Source of the DNA: Escherichia sp. MOD1-EC7003
Lineage (GTDB): Bacteria; Pseudomonadota; Gammaproteobacteria; Enterobacterales; Enterobacteriaceae
Reading direction: 5' to 3'
Assembly: GCF_002965065.1 (NCBI RefSeq)
Contig: NZ_PTRE01000021.1
Coordinates: forward strand, 1-64,000
DNA: 64,000 nt
Shown: in pieces, positions 41,535-52,672 of the stretch
Position numbering within the stretch: the stretch's first letter is position 1
Layout: every line of letters begins with the position of its first letter
Translations under genes and position numbers: made by a program
The notes under the pieces: model-generated
Database searches by the model: none
What the model saw: only the letters and a program-made list of their open reading frames with translations
What the model was told of the DNA's origin: nothing

Positions 41535-41585
41535 AGTTCCTCCAGATGGATCGGGTTATGAATGCATAAATCTTATCATAATCAT

Positions 41586-42818
41586 TTATGCGACGGGGTC
41601 TATTTCCCAGCCGGTGCGGCAATCAGTAAAGAGGCCTTGCGGGCAGCGTCCTAATGTCACTCGCGTTGCCTGCTGCCAGTTAGCGAAATGAGTAATCGCC
41701 TGACGCAACCCTTTTTGCAGCGTTGCCGTTGGTTTAATGCCTTCCTGTAACCACAGAGAGATCACTTCAAGAATGCGTGTCTGGCGGTGCATTTTGGCAT
41801 CCATTCGCCCAACTAATTGCCCACGATGTAATAACGGCAGAACAAAATAGCCATACTGGCGTTTCGGCGCTGGGGTATAACACTCCAGCCGGTAGCTAAA
41901 ATCAAAAAGCTGCTCTGCGCGTTTGCGATCCCAGACAACAGGATCAAAAGGCGAAAGTATCGCGCTGTGCGTTGCAGTGAGCTTTCCGGCGAGCGCGCGT
42001 TCAAGTAGCGGAAGCAAATCAGCATGCAGCCAAAGATTGCCCAATTTTTCAACATGCACAGCAATGATTTGCTGCTGTTCAGCCCTCGCGTCACGCCACG
42101 CCGCCAGTGCCGGACGTTTCAGCCGGTAGTAATCTGCCAGCCACTGTTCGCGGAATATTCCCAGACTACGCGCACTGTTATCCAGCATGATGATTTCTGC
42201 TTCTGTTTGCGAAATGAGATCGCGCTCATCATCCCAGTCAGGCATGACACGGTGGGTTAAATCATAAACGCGCTGGAAGTTGCGCCGTTCAATCACCATC
42301 ACCTTTCCGGCAGTAAATAAACCTTCCAGATGCCGTTTGTGCGGCTTCCACTCCCACCAACCGCTTGCACCTTTACGAAGATGCTCAAAATCGGCTGAAC
42401 GTACCGGCCCCTTATCCTGAATATGCTGAATTAACTGTGCAATTTCCACCGCATGTTCCTGCATCCAGGCGTCTTTGTATTTCCAGCCCATTTTTTCAGG
42501 TGCCAGCATGCGGTGGCGAATAAGACGAAAATCGCTACGCGGCATAAAGCAGGCTTCATGCGCCCAGTATTCCATTAATTCGCCACGCGCCAGAGACTCA
42601 TCCAGCCACTGCGCAGGATAATGACCAAGACGACTGAAAAGCACCAGATAAGGGCTGCGGGCAACGATATTTATCGTGTCGATTTGCAGCAATGACATAC
42701 AGGAGATAGTCGCCAGAATATCTTCTGGCAACGCGCGACGACGGGATTTTGTTAACAGACCTTGCGCGGCAAGGTGAAGATTACGCGCATCAGCAAGGGA
42801 GAGGTGCGGCAGCGACAT
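41586..42818 (-). CDS. ycaQ: DNA interstrand-crosslink glycosylase YcaQ
   Basis: YcaQ is an HTH_42 superfamily DNA glycosylase that unhooks nitrogen-mustard-type interstrand crosslinks. The 410-residue product has the winged-helix repeats of the family (LLTKSRRRALPEDILATISCMSLLQID; FEHLRKGASGWWEWK) and a motif LSPFDPVVWDRKRAEQLFDF near residue 290. It has the normal length with no decay. It lies between lpxK (36 bases) and ycaR. Confidence 0.94.
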   Translation of the reverse strand: MSLPHLSLADARNLHLAAQGLLTKSRRRALPEDILATISCMSLLQIDTINIVARSPYLVLFSRLGHYPAQWLDESLARGELMEYWAHEACFMPRSDFRLIRHRMLAPEKMGWKYKDAWMQEHAVEIAQLIQHIQDKGPVRSADFEHLRKGASGWWEWKPHKRHLEGLFTAGKVMVIERRNFQRVYDLTHRVMPDWDDERDLISQTEAEIIMLDNSARSLGIFREQWLADYYRLKRPALAAWRDARAEQQQIIAVHVEKLGNLWLHADLLPLLERALAGKLTATHSAILSPFDPVVWDRKRAEQLFDFSYRLECYTPAPKRQYGYFVLPLLHRGQLVGRMDAKMHRQTRILEVISLWLQEGIKPTATLQKGLRQAITHFANWQQATRVTLGRCPQGLFTDCRTGWEIDPVA

Positions 42819-42854
42819 TCATGACTCCATCAATCGAACGCTGCCGCGGCATAA

Positions 42855-43841
42855 CTAGTTACCGGAAGCCAGCGAGGTTAGTTGCGCAAGCAGTTTCGCT
42901 GGTTCATCGCCTGAAAGCTGTGCATCAACAGGCAAATACCACCAATTTTCTTCCGCAAAGGCCCGGCATTTCACCGCATCTTTTTCAGTCATTACCAGCG
43001 TTTGCCCGGCGCTTACCAACGCGCTAACCTCCGCATGATTTAAAGACTGATGGTCGGCCAGCGGTACACATTTTTCCGGTTGTACGCCACACATCTTCAG
43101 CGTGGCAAAAAAGCGGGGTGGATGACCAATTCCCGCCATCGCTACCACATGTTCAAGCTGAGCAACGTCACAACGCGTACCGGTACGTAAATTCACCGCC
43201 TGCCCCGGCAGCAGATGCATGGGGATTTCACCGCTGCGTGGGACACCGCCGTTGACGATTACCGCATCAACCGATTTTAAGCGCCCCGCCCGCTCACGCA
43301 TTGGCCCCGCCGGCAACCACCAGCCATTACCAAAGCGACGCACACCATCAATAACGACAATTTCCACATCTCGCGCCAGACGATAATGCTGTAAACCGTC
43401 GTCGGTTACGATGATCTGCACATCAGGATGTTGCGCCAGAATAGCTTTTACCGCATCAGAACGCATGGGAGAAACAGCAACAGGCGCGCCAGTGCGTTGA
43501 TAAATCAACACAGGTTCATCACCCGCCTGTGCTGTGGTGGTATCTGCCGACAATAACAGCGGATAAGATTCAGCCTTACCACCATATCCCCGGGACACGA
43601 CCCCCACGCGAATACCGCGCTGTTGCAGCTGTTCCACCAGCCAGACAACGACCGGAGTTTTTCCGTTGCCGCCTGCGGTGAGATTACCAACCACGACAAC
43701 CGGCACGGAAGCACGCCAGGCGCGTTTCAGTTTTAGTTTATAGCAAAGACGGATAGCGCCACTCAGCAGGCCATACAACCAAGAGAGTGGCAGCAATAGC
43801 CACCACAAAGGGGATTCACCAGACCAGATTTTTTCAATCAT
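42855..43841 (-). CDS. lpxK: Lipid A 4'-kinase LpxK
   Basis: LpxK phosphorylates the 4' position of the tetraacyl-disaccharide precursor to give lipid IVA at the inner face of the inner membrane. The 328-residue product has an N-terminal membrane helix ([19 protein letters not shown]) and a P-loop [13 protein letters not shown] near residue 52. The motif [16 protein letters not shown] carries catalytic acidic residues. It overlaps msbA by 4 bases, matching the functional link: LpxK helps make the lipid that MsbA flips. Confidence 0.98.
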   Translation of the reverse strand: MIEKIWSGESPLWWLLLPLSWLYGLLSGAIRLCYKLKLKRAWRASVPVVVVGNLTAGGNGKTPVVVWLVEQLQQRGIRVGVVSRGYGGKAESYPLLLSADTTTAQAGDEPVLIYQRTGAPVAVSPMRSDAVKAILAQHPDVQIIVTDDGLQHYRLARDVEIVVIDGVRRFGNGWWLPAGPMRERAGRLKSVDAVIVNGGVPRSGEIPMHLLPGQAVNLRTGTRCDVAQLEHVVAMAGIGHPPRFFATLKMCGVQPEKCVPLADHQSLNHAEVSALVSAGQTLVMTEKDAVKCRAFAEENWWYLPVDAQLSGDEPAKLLAQLTSLASGN

Positions 43842-45586
43842 TGGCCAAACTGCATTTTGTGAAGTTGCGCGTAGACACCACGGTGCTCAAGCAAATCGTT
43901 ATGCGTACCGCGTTCCACAATGACACCATCCTCGACGACCACAATTTCGTCTGCCTTTTCAATGGTAGACAAGCGGTGGGCAATCACCAGAGAGGTACGG
44001 TTTTTCTGCAACTCGTCCAGCGCAGCCTGAATCGCACGTTCGGATTCGGTATCCAGCGCCGAGGTAGCTTCGTCCAGAATCAGAATCGGGCTATCACGCA
44101 ACAAGGCTCTAGCAATAGCAATACGCTGACGCTGACCGCCAGAGAGCAGCACGCCGTTTTCACCAATCACTGTATCGAGACCGTTATCCATCTTATTGAT
44201 GAAGTCCATGGCGTAGGCCATACGCGCAGCTTCTTCAATTTGCTCACGGCTGTACTGTTCAGTCCGTGCGTAAGCAATATTGTTTGCAACCGTATCGTTA
44301 AACAAATGGACATTCTGCGACACCAGAGCAATCTGGTTACGTAACGACGCCAGGGTATACTCGCGCAGATCGTGACCATCTATCAGGATTTCGCCTTCAT
44401 CAATATCGTAAAAACGCGTGATCAGGCTGGCAATGGTTGATTTACCTGAACCAGAACGTCCAACCAGAGCAACCGTCTTCCCTGCCGGAATGTTCAGGTT
44501 GATGTTACGCAATGCAGGTGCGTCACGTCCCGGATAAGCGAAGGTGACATTGCGGAATTCCACGTCGCCAGTCGCACGCTCGATCACGCGCGTACCTTCG
44601 TCTTTTTCCTGCTCACTGTCCAAAATGGTAAACAGCGTCTGACAAGCTGCCATACCGCGCTGGAACTGGGCGTTAACGTTGGTCAGCGATTTCAGCGGAC
44701 GCATCAGTGCAATCATTGAAGAGAAAACAACGGTAATCGTACCGGCAGTCAGGCTATCCATGACACTTGGGAAGCTCGCCGCATACAGAACAAACGCCAG
44801 CGCCAAAGAGGCGATCAGCTGTATGATCGGATCTGAGATGGAAGAGGCTGAAACCATTTTCATCCCCTGAAGACGCATTCGGTTGCTGACTTTATCGAAG
44901 CGTTTCGTTTCCACTTCCTGACCACCGAAAATCAATACTTCTTTGTGGCCTTTCAGCATCTGTTCCGCACTGGTAGTCACCTGCCCCATGGTGTTCTGCA
45001 TGTTTTTACTGATGTTGCGAAAACGCTTCGATACGACGCGAATCGCAATCGAAACAATCGGTGCCAGCACAATCAAAATGATCGACAGTTGCCAGCTGTA
45101 ATAGAACATCATGATGAACAGGCCGATAATCGACGCACCTTCACGCACAACAGTAATCAGTGCGCCGGAAGAGGAAGAAGCAACCTGCTCGGAATCGTAG
45201 GTGATACGCGACAACAGCGTACCCGTTGACTGTTTGTCAAAAAATGAAACAGGCATTCCCATCATGTGACCAAACAGGCGGCGACGCATGGTCATTACCA
45301 CCTTTCCTGATACCCAGGAGATACAGTAGCTGGAGACATAGCTGGTGATACCACGTAAAATCATCAGCCCGATCACCACCAGCGGCATCCACATCAGCAC
45401 GGAGCGATCTGTTTTACCAAAGCCATCATCAAGAAGTGGCTTAAGGAGCGATAACATGAAGGTATCGCTGGCTGCGTTGAGGATTAACGCTACGCCCGCC
45501 ACGATCAGACCCGCTTTAAAAGGCGCAATGGTTGGCCACAGTCGGCGGAATGTCTGCCACGTAGAGAGATCTTTGTCGTTATGCAT
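43838..45586 (-). CDS. msbA: Lipid A-core flippase MsbA
   Basis: MsbA is the ABC exporter that flips core-lipid A across the inner membrane. The 582-residue product is a half transporter, active as a homodimer. It has six membrane helices in the first 330 residues, then Walker [10 protein letters not shown] near residue 376, signature [16 protein letters not shown], Walker [14 protein letters not shown] and the switch His in [10 protein letters not shown]. It is upstream of lpxK and 36 bases downstream of ycaI. Confidence 0.98.
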   Translation of the reverse strand: MHNDKDLSTWQTFRRLWPTIAPFKAGLIVAGVALILNAASDTFMLSLLKPLLDDGFGKTDRSVLMWMPLVVIGLMILRGITSYVSSYCISWVSGKVVMTMRRRLFGHMMGMPVSFFDKQSTGTLLSRITYDSEQVASSSSGALITVVREGASIIGLFIMMFYYSWQLSIILIVLAPIVSIAIRVVSKRFRNISKNMQNTMGQVTTSAEQMLKGHKEVLIFGGQEVETKRFDKVSNRMRLQGMKMVSASSISDPIIQLIASLALAFVLYAASFPSVMDSLTAGTITVVFSSMIALMRPLKSLTNVNAQFQRGMAACQTLFTILDSEQEKDEGTRVIERATGDVEFRNVTFAYPGRDAPALRNINLNIPAGKTVALVGRSGSGKSTIASLITRFYDIDEGEILIDGHDLREYTLASLRNQIALVSQNVHLFNDTVANNIAYARTEQYSREQIEEAARMAYAMDFINKMDNGLDTVIGENGVLLSGGQRQRIAIARALLRDSPILILDEATSALDTESERAIQAALDELQKNRTSLVIAHRLSTIEKADEIVVVEDGVIVERGTHNDLLEHRGVYAQLHKMQFGQ

Positions 45587-45622
45587 TCAAAAAACCAGCA
45601 TTTGTTGAAATAGCCGTATATT

Positions 45623-47887
45623 CTACCCGTTATCCACTGGCACGCCAAACCACTGATGATACCAACGAGGTAAAATTTGCTCCCTGAGGCTACTAACCCG
45701 CCAGTCTTGCGCTGAAAAATTGACCGTTATTTGCCCCTGATGCGGGGTATCCAACCACTGATAGCCCTGTTGTCGATAGCGCCGTTTAACTTTACTGGAA
45801 GGCAGTCGCCATGCGTTATAGCGCGATGCTGACGCCAGTGCCACTTTTCCATTCACTCGCTGAATTAATGGTAATGATGATGATGTATTACTGCCATGGT
45901 GAGGTACCTGAAGTAATGTTGCCTGCACTTGTTGCCAGTAACGGCTTAGCATCTTTTGTTCAGCGGGGGCTTCAATATCACCGGTTAGAAGAATGCTATT
46001 CGTCCCGTCATCAACCTTAACCACACAGGAATGATTATTTCCTTTATCGTTGCTACCTTGTAAAGGCCAGTGTGCGCTAAAACGCAATCCTTGCCACTGC
46101 CACGCTTCGCCACGCACACAGGGCTGATGATGTTCCCAGTTTAGTGGGCTTCTGACCCACATTGTTGGCCAGACTCGTAATATCGAGTCCAACCCTCCCC
46201 GGTGATCCAGATGTTCATGACTAAGAATAACCCCTTCTGGTTGAAGGTTATGCCAGCGTAGCCAGGGAATAATAAGTTGTTGACCACTGTCCCCCTCCGG
46301 CCAGGCAAGCCCCGTATCATAAAGAATCGCTTTACCATTTCTCGCAATTACCATTGCCAGCCCTTGCCCGACATCAAGCATGTACACCTGCCACTCGTCA
46401 GGTCGAGGTTTTTGCCACAGCGGCCAACACATCAGCAAGCCTCCAGCCACACACATTGCTGGCAACGTTCGCCAGGCGTTTAATCGCCATAACACCAGTA
46501 AGAACCACGGGGAAAATGATAGCCATTGCCAACGTTCAGCAATGTTGATCCATCCTTCTGGCAAACTCTTTAACCCCCAGAAAAGCAAAGCCAAAGACCG
46601 ATCGGCAAGAAACCATAACCCTTGCTCAACGATTAACGGCCCACTTAAATGCACAACCATCGCGGCCAGGATCAACGGTACAGTGATAAATGTCACCAAG
46701 GGAATAGCGAACAGATTTGCTATGAACGAAGTCAGACTGATGCCATGAAATATGACGATTTGCACAGGCATTAGCAGGAGCGTGATTCCCAGTTGCAGAT
46801 GGATGAGGGAAACAACCGCGCGCAATACCGGCGTCAGTTGCCACTCCGGACAGGGAAACCACTGATACCAAAAAATCAGCGCCGCTACCGCAGTGGCAGA
46901 GAGCCATAAACTTTGCGAGAGAATGGCAACAGGATCCATCAGCAAAATTGCCGCCAGACAACATATCCAGACATCCCAGCCACTCCATTGTCGCCCACTT
47001 AACTTAAGCATTCCCCACGTGGCAAGCGCCACCACAGTACGCAATGCAGGAGGTTGCATTCCCGTCAACCAGGCATAAAAAGCAGCACAGCAGATTCCGC
47101 CAATTAATGGCATTTGCCAGTGGATCCAGCGCCCAGGCAGAAAAATTTGTCCACTGCGAATGATCCCCGCAGCCAGCAACGCCGCAAAAGCGATGTGCAA
47201 TCCTGATATCGCCATTAAATGCGCCGTTCCCGTATCGCGCATGATATTTTTGATTTCTTTGGGAACGGATAACCGTTCCCCCATTCCTAAACCAAGAATA
47301 ACCGCGTTCCACATATAGGGTTGCAGCGTTGTTTGTAGTGACGCCAGATACTGTGCACGCAGGCTACAATTCGGTTCAATGACACTTGCCTGAAGAAAAC
47401 GGCCAGTGAGTAGTTGATGCTGGGCAATGGCATAACGCTGACTATCAAAGCCGCCATCATTAAGTTGGCCATGAACTGCACGAACTTTGAGTTTCATTGA
47501 CCATTGTTGTCCGGCACAAACCGCTTGCGGAAGATATTCGCCATACAGCACGATGCCTGGCGCCGGAAATATACGTTGACCTTGTAGATGAGTAATTTGA
47601 CCATAATGAGTGGTCATGCCGTCAGTAGCAGTGATCTCAACAATTGCATCCTGCGTCGCGCCAGTTAAAGTTTCTCCTGTCCACAAAATTTGCTTTGCCG
47701 CTAATATGCCCCAAAGAAAAAACAGCAACGTCAGCGCGGTATAACGGACGGTTTTAACAGGAATAAATGCCAGTACGCAGGCGAAGACAGTCAGAATCGC
47801 AAGGGTTAACGTCCCAGGCAACTGGGGCAAAATCAGCAGCGGTAATATTCCGCAAATTATGCATACGCCGACTGTCGTTATTTTCAT
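45623..47887 (-). CDS. ycaI: ComEC/Rec2 family membrane protein YcaI
   Basis: YcaI is the E. coli ComEC homologue, the family that forms the inner-membrane channel for single-stranded DNA uptake. The 754-residue product has an N-terminal OB-like domain, a competence domain of many membrane helices (about 190-490, including HLMAISGLHIAFAALLAAG), and a C-terminal metallo-beta-lactamase-type domain. That domain has SHEHLDHRGGLD near residue 550, HSCVVKVDDG and a later VPHHGSNTSS. Length is complete. The ihfB-ycaI gap (206 bases) holds the ihfB terminator. Its role in Escherichia is not established. Confidence 0.93.
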   Translation of the reverse strand: MKITTVGVCIICGILPLLILPQLPGTLTLAILTVFACVLAFIPVKTVRYTALTLLFFLWGILAAKQILWTGETLTGATQDAIVEITATDGMTTHYGQITHLQGQRIFPAPGIVLYGEYLPQAVCAGQQWSMKLKVRAVHGQLNDGGFDSQRYAIAQHQLLTGRFLQASVIEPNCSLRAQYLASLQTTLQPYMWNAVILGLGMGERLSVPKEIKNIMRDTGTAHLMAISGLHIAFAALLAAGIIRSGQIFLPGRWIHWQMPLIGGICCAAFYAWLTGMQPPALRTVVALATWGMLKLSGRQWSGWDVWICCLAAILLMDPVAILSQSLWLSATAVAALIFWYQWFPCPEWQLTPVLRAVVSLIHLQLGITLLLMPVQIVIFHGISLTSFIANLFAIPLVTFITVPLILAAMVVHLSGPLIVEQGLWFLADRSLALLFWGLKSLPEGWINIAERWQWLSFSPWFLLVLWRLNAWRTLPAMCVAGGLLMCWPLWQKPRPDEWQVYMLDVGQGLAMVIARNGKAILYDTGLAWPEGDSGQQLIIPWLRWHNLQPEGVILSHEHLDHRGGLDSILRVWPTMWVRSPLNWEHHQPCVRGEAWQWQGLRFSAHWPLQGSNDKGNNHSCVVKVDDGTNSILLTGDIEAPAEQKMLSRYWQQVQATLLQVPHHGSNTSSSLPLIQRVNGKVALASASRYNAWRLPSSKVKRRYRQQGYQWLDTPHQGQITVNFSAQDWRVSSLREQILPRWYHQWFGVPVDNG

Positions 47888-48043
47888 GCACTCCTCCCTG
47901 TTTTTGGAAAGTGTGCAACTTTGTTGAGTGGTTGTCTGGCGGGAGTTTTGTGTTCCCCGAGGCGGGTTCAGAAGAATTTAACGAGAGGGTGAAAACGGCT
48001 CAAAACTCTGCGAGGCAGCTTCCAGTTCCAGATTAGAGAAATG

Positions 48044-48068
48044 AAAAAAGCACCCAACAGGTGCTTTT
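48044..48068 (-). terminator. ihfB terminator
   Basis: A 9-bp stem AAAAGCACC/GGTGCTTTT with a five-base loop is followed in minus-strand direction by U residues, 26 bases past the ihfB stop. Confidence 0.88.
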
Positions 48069-48093
48069 CTCGCGTTCAAGTTTGAGTAAAAAC

Positions 48094-48378
48094 TTAACCG
48101 TAAATATTGGCGCGATCGCGCAGTTCTTTACCTGGTTTAAAGTGAGGAACGTATTTTCCTTCCAGTTCAACTTTATCGCCGGTCTTCGGATTACGTCCGG
48201 TACGTGGTGCGCGGTAGTGCAAAGAGAAACTGCCGAAACCGCGGATTTCAATACGCTCGCCCTGCGCAAGAGTCGAGGCCATATGCTCCAGCATCTCTTT
48301 TACTGCATCTTCAACCGTCTTGGCGGGAATGTGCGATTGCTGGGTGGCAAGTCTTTCTATCAATTCTGACTTGGTCAT
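48094..48378 (-). CDS. ihfB: Integration host factor beta subunit
   Basis: IhfB with IhfA forms the DNA-bending factor IHF, used in replication, transposition, recombination and transcription. The 94-residue product begins [19 protein letters not shown] and has the HU/IHF DNA-arm sequence with its intercalating proline in [14 protein letters not shown]. It lies 162 bases downstream of rpsA. A G+C hairpin in that gap (48436-48457) lacks a U-run, so partial read-through from rpsA is likely besides an own promoter. Confidence 0.98.
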
Positions 48379-48435
48379 GATTCCTCCGGTTCCTTAAAAA
48401 AGGCAAATTAAGCGGCTGCTGTTGCTGCATTGATT

Positions 48436-48457
48436 AAGGGCGACCGTAGCCGCCCTT
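48436..48457 (-). other. Hairpin in the rpsA-ihfB gap
   Basis: A 7-bp G+C-rich stem AAGGGCG/CGCCCTT with an eight-base loop sits between rpsA and ihfB. No U-run follows on the minus strand, so it looks more like a processing or attenuating structure than a full terminator. Confidence 0.5.
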
Positions 48458-48540
48458 AGTGCTTGATTACAGGACGAAACCTGCAATCTGTCAAGTAAAC
48501 TCAACAAACTTCAGAATAAAAATCCCGAAGAGTCAGAGAA

Positions 48541-50214
48541 TTACTCGCCTTTAGCTGCTTTGAAAGCTTCAGCCATTGCGTTGTTGGAGAAGTTTGCATC
48601 TTCCTGTTTGTTAACAGTTGCGATTGCATCTTTCTCGTCAGCTTCGTCTTTCGCACGAACAGACAGGCTAATTGCGCGGTTTTTACGATCAACGCCGGTG
48701 AATTTAGCTTCAACTTCGTCGCCAACGCTCAGAACCAGAGTAGCGTCTTCAACGCGGTCACGGGATGCTTCAGAAGCACGCAGGTAACCTTCAACGCCGT
48801 CAGCCAGTTCTACGGTTGCGCCTTTAGCGTCAACTGCAGTTACTTTACCAGTTACGATAGCGCCTTTCTTGTTCAGAGCAACCCAGTTGTTGAACGGATC
48901 TTCTGCGAGCTGTTTAACGCCCAGGGAGATACGTTCACGTTCTGCGTCAACCTGCAGAACAACTGCAGCGATTTCGTCGCCTTTTTTGTATTCACGAACG
49001 GCTTCTTCGCCTGCAACGTTCCAGGAGATGTCAGACAGGTGAACCAGGCCGTCGATGCCGCCGTCCAGGCCGATGAAGATACCGAAGTCAGTGATAGACT
49101 TGATTTTACCTTCAACACGGTCGCCCTTGTTGTGGGTTTCCGCGAACTGCTGCCACGGGTTAGCTTTGCACTGTTTCAGACCCAGGGAGATACGACGACG
49201 TTCTTCGTCGATATCCAGAACCATAACTTCCACTACATCGCCAACGTTAACAACTTTGGACGGGTGGATGTTTTTGTTGGTCCAATCCATTTCGGAAACG
49301 TGTACCAGGCCTTCAACGCCTTCTTCGATTTCAACGAAGCAGCCGTAGTCAGTCAGGTTGGTCACGCGACCAGTCAGTTTGGTACCTTCCGGATAACGTT
49401 TAGCGATAGCTACCCACGGATCTTCGCCCAGCTGTTTCAGGCCCAGGGATACACGGGTACGTTCGCGATCGAACTTCAGCACTTTAACAGTGATTTCGTC
49501 GCCCACGTTAACGATTTCGCTCGGATGCTTAACGCGTTTCCAGGCCATGTCAGTAATGTGCAGCAGGCCGTCAACGCCGCCCAGATCAACGAATGCACCG
49601 TAGTCAGTGAGGTTCTTAACGATACCTTTAACTTCCATGCCTTCCTGCAGGTTTTCCAGCAGTTGATCGCGCTCTGCGCTGTTTTCGGATTCGATAACGG
49701 CACGACGAGAAACAACAACGTTGTTGCGCTTCTGATCCAGCTTGATTACTTTGAATTCAAGCTCTTTGCCTTCCAGGTGCAGAGTGTCACGCACCGGACG
49801 AACGTCTACCAGAGAGCCTGGCAGGAACGCACGAATACCGTTCAGCTCAACAGTGAAGCCGCCCTTAACTTTGCCGTTGATAACACCGGTAACAGTTTCA
49901 GCATCTTCGTAAGCTTTTTCCAGCGTGATCCAGGCTTCGTGACGCTTAGCTTTCTCACGGGACAGCAGAGTTTCACCGAAGCCGTCTTCTACTGCGTCCA
50001 GAGCAACGTCAACTTCGTCACCTACCTGGATTTCCAGCTCGCCCTGGGCGTTTTTGAACTGCTCAGCCGGGATGGCAGACTCAGATTTCAGACCAGCGTC
50101 AACCAGTACTACGTCTTTGTCGATAGCAACAACAACGCCACGAACGATAGAACCCGGGCGGGTTTCGATTTCTTTTAAGGACTCTTCAAAGAGTTGAGCA
50201 AAAGATTCAGTCAT
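48541..50214 (-). CDS. rpsA: 30S ribosomal protein S1
   Basis: S1 is the largest small-subunit protein and recruits and unfolds mRNA at initiation. The 557-residue product holds six S1 OB-fold repeats. The last four show recurring phrases such as [38 protein letters not shown] and [16 protein letters not shown]. It starts [20 protein letters not shown]. Codon choice is strongly biased, as expected for a highly expressed gene. The 109 bases to cmk hold its leader, which in E. coli serves autoregulation by S1. Confidence 0.99.
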
Positions 50215-50323
50215 GTTTAATCTTCAGGTTTATATTTAACGTCCACCTGGCTCCTGCCGGATGGGGTTGTTTAACATACCCGCTGTCACTCCATTGCAAC
50301 GGGGGTACTGCAAATTCGGTCGC

Positions 50324-51007
50324 TTATGCGAGAGCCAATTTCTGGCGCGCGTATTGTAGCGCTTTTTCAATCACTTGCTCAATGCTTAAGGTGGTGGAAT
50401 CCAACACTAAAGCATCGGCTGCCGGAACCAGTGGCGCTACCGCTCGGTTACGATCGCGGTCGTCGCGTTCTTTGATCTCGGCCAAAAGGCGCTCAAAGTT
50501 AACACTAAAGCCCTTCTCCTGCAACTGTAGCATGCGGCGATGCGCACGTTCTTGTGAGGAGGCGTCAAGGAAAATTTTCACTGGCGCATCAGGGAATACC
50601 ACCGTTCCCATGTCGCGACCATCGGCAATCAGGCCTGGCAACTCGCGGAATGCGCGTTGGCGACGCAACAATGCTTCACGAACACGTGGAAATGCAGCGA
50701 CTTGTGAAGCAGCATTCGCTACTTCCTGAGTCCGAATTTCGCCGCTGACATCTTCCCCTTCGAGGATCACTTCCAGATTGCCATTGGTCGACACAAAACG
50801 TACATCCAGATGGGATGCCAGCGGCACCAGCGCATCTTCCGACGCAACATCAACATGGTGATGTAATGCCGCCAGAGCCAGTACGCGATAAATTGCACCC
50901 GAGTCCAGCAGATGCCATTGCAACGCTTCCGCCATAGCCTTACACAAGGTGCCTTTCCCTGCACCGCTAGGGCCATCAATGGTAATAACCGGAGCAATTG
51001 CCGTCAT
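50324..51007 (-). CDS. cmk: Cytidylate kinase
   Basis: Cmk phosphorylates CMP and dCMP with ATP, recycling pyrimidine nucleotides from RNA turnover. The 227-residue product has the P-loop [11 protein letters not shown] at about residues 9-19, the CMP-binding segment [22 protein letters not shown] and the lid region [13 protein letters not shown]. It lies upstream of rpsA on the same strand. On its own upstream side is the ycaL remnant rather than an intact gene. Confidence 0.98.
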   Translation of the reverse strand: MTAIAPVITIDGPSGAGKGTLCKAMAEALQWHLLDSGAIYRVLALAALHHHVDVASEDALVPLASHLDVRFVSTNGNLEVILEGEDVSGEIRTQEVANAASQVAAFPRVREALLRRQRAFRELPGLIADGRDMGTVVFPDAPVKIFLDASSQERAHRRMLQLQEKGFSVNFERLLAEIKERDDRDRNRAVAPLVPAADALVLDSTTLSIEQVIEKALQYARQKLALA

Positions 51008-51135
51008 CTTTATCTCCTTAAAACAGGCCTACCGTTAACATAACCGCGCACATTATACGCGTCGACGCCACAAATCGTTAACGTTGTGTGCAAAAACCAG
51101 TTTTGTCTGTATTCAGATGGGGATTTATTGCGCAA

Positions 51136-51261
51136 TTATAGCGGGCTGGCCAGTTTTTCAAAGCTACCGACCAGCCCCTGAGTGCTGATGCCGCGTTTCT
51201 TCAACAGCTCAAAAGAGAAATCATCTGCTTCGGACTCTTTATCGCGGGAGTAGATCGGCAT
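51136..51261 (-). pseudogene. ycaL: ycaL remnant (M48-type metalloprotease fragment)
   Basis: K-12 carries ycaL, a 254-residue M48 zinc protease lipoprotein, between aroA and cmk. Here the same gap is 311 bases and only about 36 codons are recognisable. On the minus strand, 51145-51252 reads YSRDKESEADDFSFELLKKR and continues through GISTQGLVGSFE. These are the residues around the third zinc ligand (Glu in ESEADDF). The HExxH motif, signal peptide and C-terminal part are gone. The fragment happens to sit in a 41-codon open frame from an ATG at 51261 to a TAA at 51136. The rest of 51008-51318 is the cmk leader on one side and unrecognised sequence next to aroA. Identification is from memory of the K-12 protein. 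Confidence 0.85.
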
Positions 51262-51318
51262 TACGGCAATATGCCGACGTTTTTAGAAAGAAATATTTGT
51301 CTGTTTTTCGCCCATTAT

Positions 51319-52602
51319 TCAGGCTGCCTGGCTTATCCGCGCCAATTGGTCGAAGTAATCCGGGAAGGTTTTAGCCGTACATTTGGGATCAAGGATCGTC
51401 ACTGACGTATCTGACAATGCCACCAGCGAGAAACACATCGCCATCCGGTGATCATTGTATGTTGCGATCTCGGCAAAGTTCAGTTTTTCCGGTGGAGTGA
51501 TACGAATGAAATCATGCCCTTCTTCTACTTCCGCACCAACTTTACGCAACTCTGTTGCCATCGCAAACAGGCGATCAGTCTCTTTAACACGCCAGTTATA
51601 GATATTGCGCAGTGTGGTGGTGCCTTTTGCAAATAACGCCGCAGTGGCAATGGTCATCGCCGCATCGGGAATATGGTTCATATCCATATCAATAGCGTTC
51701 AGTTCACCATGCGTGCAGGAAATATAATCATCGCCCCAGCAAATGGTCGCGCCCATTTTTTCCAGCACATCAGCAAAGCGAATATCACCCTGCATACTGT
51801 TGCGTCCAATGCCGGTCACTTTTACACTGCCACCTTTGATTGCTGCTGCTGCCAGGAAGTAAGAAGCCGAAGATGCATCGCCTTCCACCAAATAACTCCC
51901 CGGAGACTGATAAGACTGCCCGCCTTTTACGACAAATTGTTGATAATGCTGATTTTCAATTTCAACACCAAATGTCTTCATCAGATTGAGTGTGATGTCG
52001 ATATAAGGTTTAGAAACCAGATCGCCTTTAATTCGAATCACCGTATCCTCCGGTGCAAGAGGCGCAGCCATCAACAGTGCGGTGAGGAACTGGCTGGAAA
52101 CGGAGCCATCTACGTCAACGTTGCCGCCAGTAAAGCCGCCCTGTAAACGCAACGGTGGATAGTTTTCTTGTTCCAGGTAAGTGATCTTCGCCCCGCCCAG
52201 GCGCAGCGCATCCACCAGATGACCAATCGGGCGTTCTTTCATACGCGGTTCACCGGTCAGCACAATATCATTACTCCCCAGACAAAGCGCTGCCGCCAGC
52301 GGACGCATTGCCGTTCCGGCGTTACCGAGGAACAACTCCAGGGCACTTTCTGCATGTAATGGACCGCCGTTACCGATGATTTCGCAACGCGTACGATCGG
52401 CTGAAAGCGTGTAGCTTACCCCTAACGCCGCTAATGCATTCAGCATATGGCGCACGTCATCGCTATCCAGCAGATTGGTTAATACTGTTTTGCCGCGTGC
52501 TAATGCCGCCAACAATAAAGCGCGGTTAGAAACGCTCTTGGAACCGGGCAGATTAATAGTGCCATCGACACGAGCGATGGGTTGTAACGTCAGGGATTCC
52601 AT
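51319..52602 (-). CDS. aroA: EPSP synthase AroA
   Basis: AroA joins shikimate-3-phosphate and phosphoenolpyruvate to 5-enolpyruvylshikimate-3-phosphate, the step inhibited by glyphosate. The 427-residue product is complete. The active-site segments [19 protein letters not shown] near residue 18 and [19 protein letters not shown] near residue 90 are of the glyphosate-sensitive class I type. It follows serC by 70 bases with an attenuator-like terminator between them. Confidence 0.98.
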   Translation of the reverse strand: MESLTLQPIARVDGTINLPGSKSVSNRALLLAALARGKTVLTNLLDSDDVRHMLNALAALGVSYTLSADRTRCEIIGNGGPLHAESALELFLGNAGTAMRPLAAALCLGSNDIVLTGEPRMKERPIGHLVDALRLGGAKITYLEQENYPPLRLQGGFTGGNVDVDGSVSSQFLTALLMAAPLAPEDTVIRIKGDLVSKPYIDITLNLMKTFGVEIENQHYQQFVVKGGQSYQSPGSYLVEGDASSASYFLAAAAIKGGSVKVTGIGRNSMQGDIRFADVLEKMGATICWGDDYISCTHGELNAIDMDMNHIPDAAMTIATAALFAKGTTTLRNIYNWRVKETDRLFAMATELRKVGAEVEEGHDFIRITPPEKLNFAEIATYNDHRMAMCFSLVALSDTSVTILDPKCTAKTFPDYFDQLARISQAA

Positions 52603-52627
52603 GAACTCAACTCTCTACAACAGAAAT

Positions 52628-52652
52628 AAAAAACCCACAGGCTGGCTGTGGG
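52628..52652 (-). terminator. Terminator/attenuator between serC and aroA
   Basis: A perfect 7-bp stem CCCACAG/CTGTGGG with a five-base loop is followed in minus-strand direction by six U. It would reduce aroA transcription relative to serC, as described for this mixed-function operon. Confidence 0.85.
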
Positions 52653-52672
52653 GATTAAGCAAAATTTCGGCA

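Noticed and set aside
49039-50178. A 379-codon open frame opposite rpsA
   Set aside because: Same artefact as opposite pflB: biased S1 codons leave the antisense frame open. The composition is Asn/Phe/Val-rich without any motif.
51262-51278. Small palindrome CGGCAATATGCCG next to the ycaL remnant as a terminator
   Set aside because: The 4-bp stem is too short. The TTTTT on the plus strand points away from aroA-cmk transcription, and it may simply be junction sequence.
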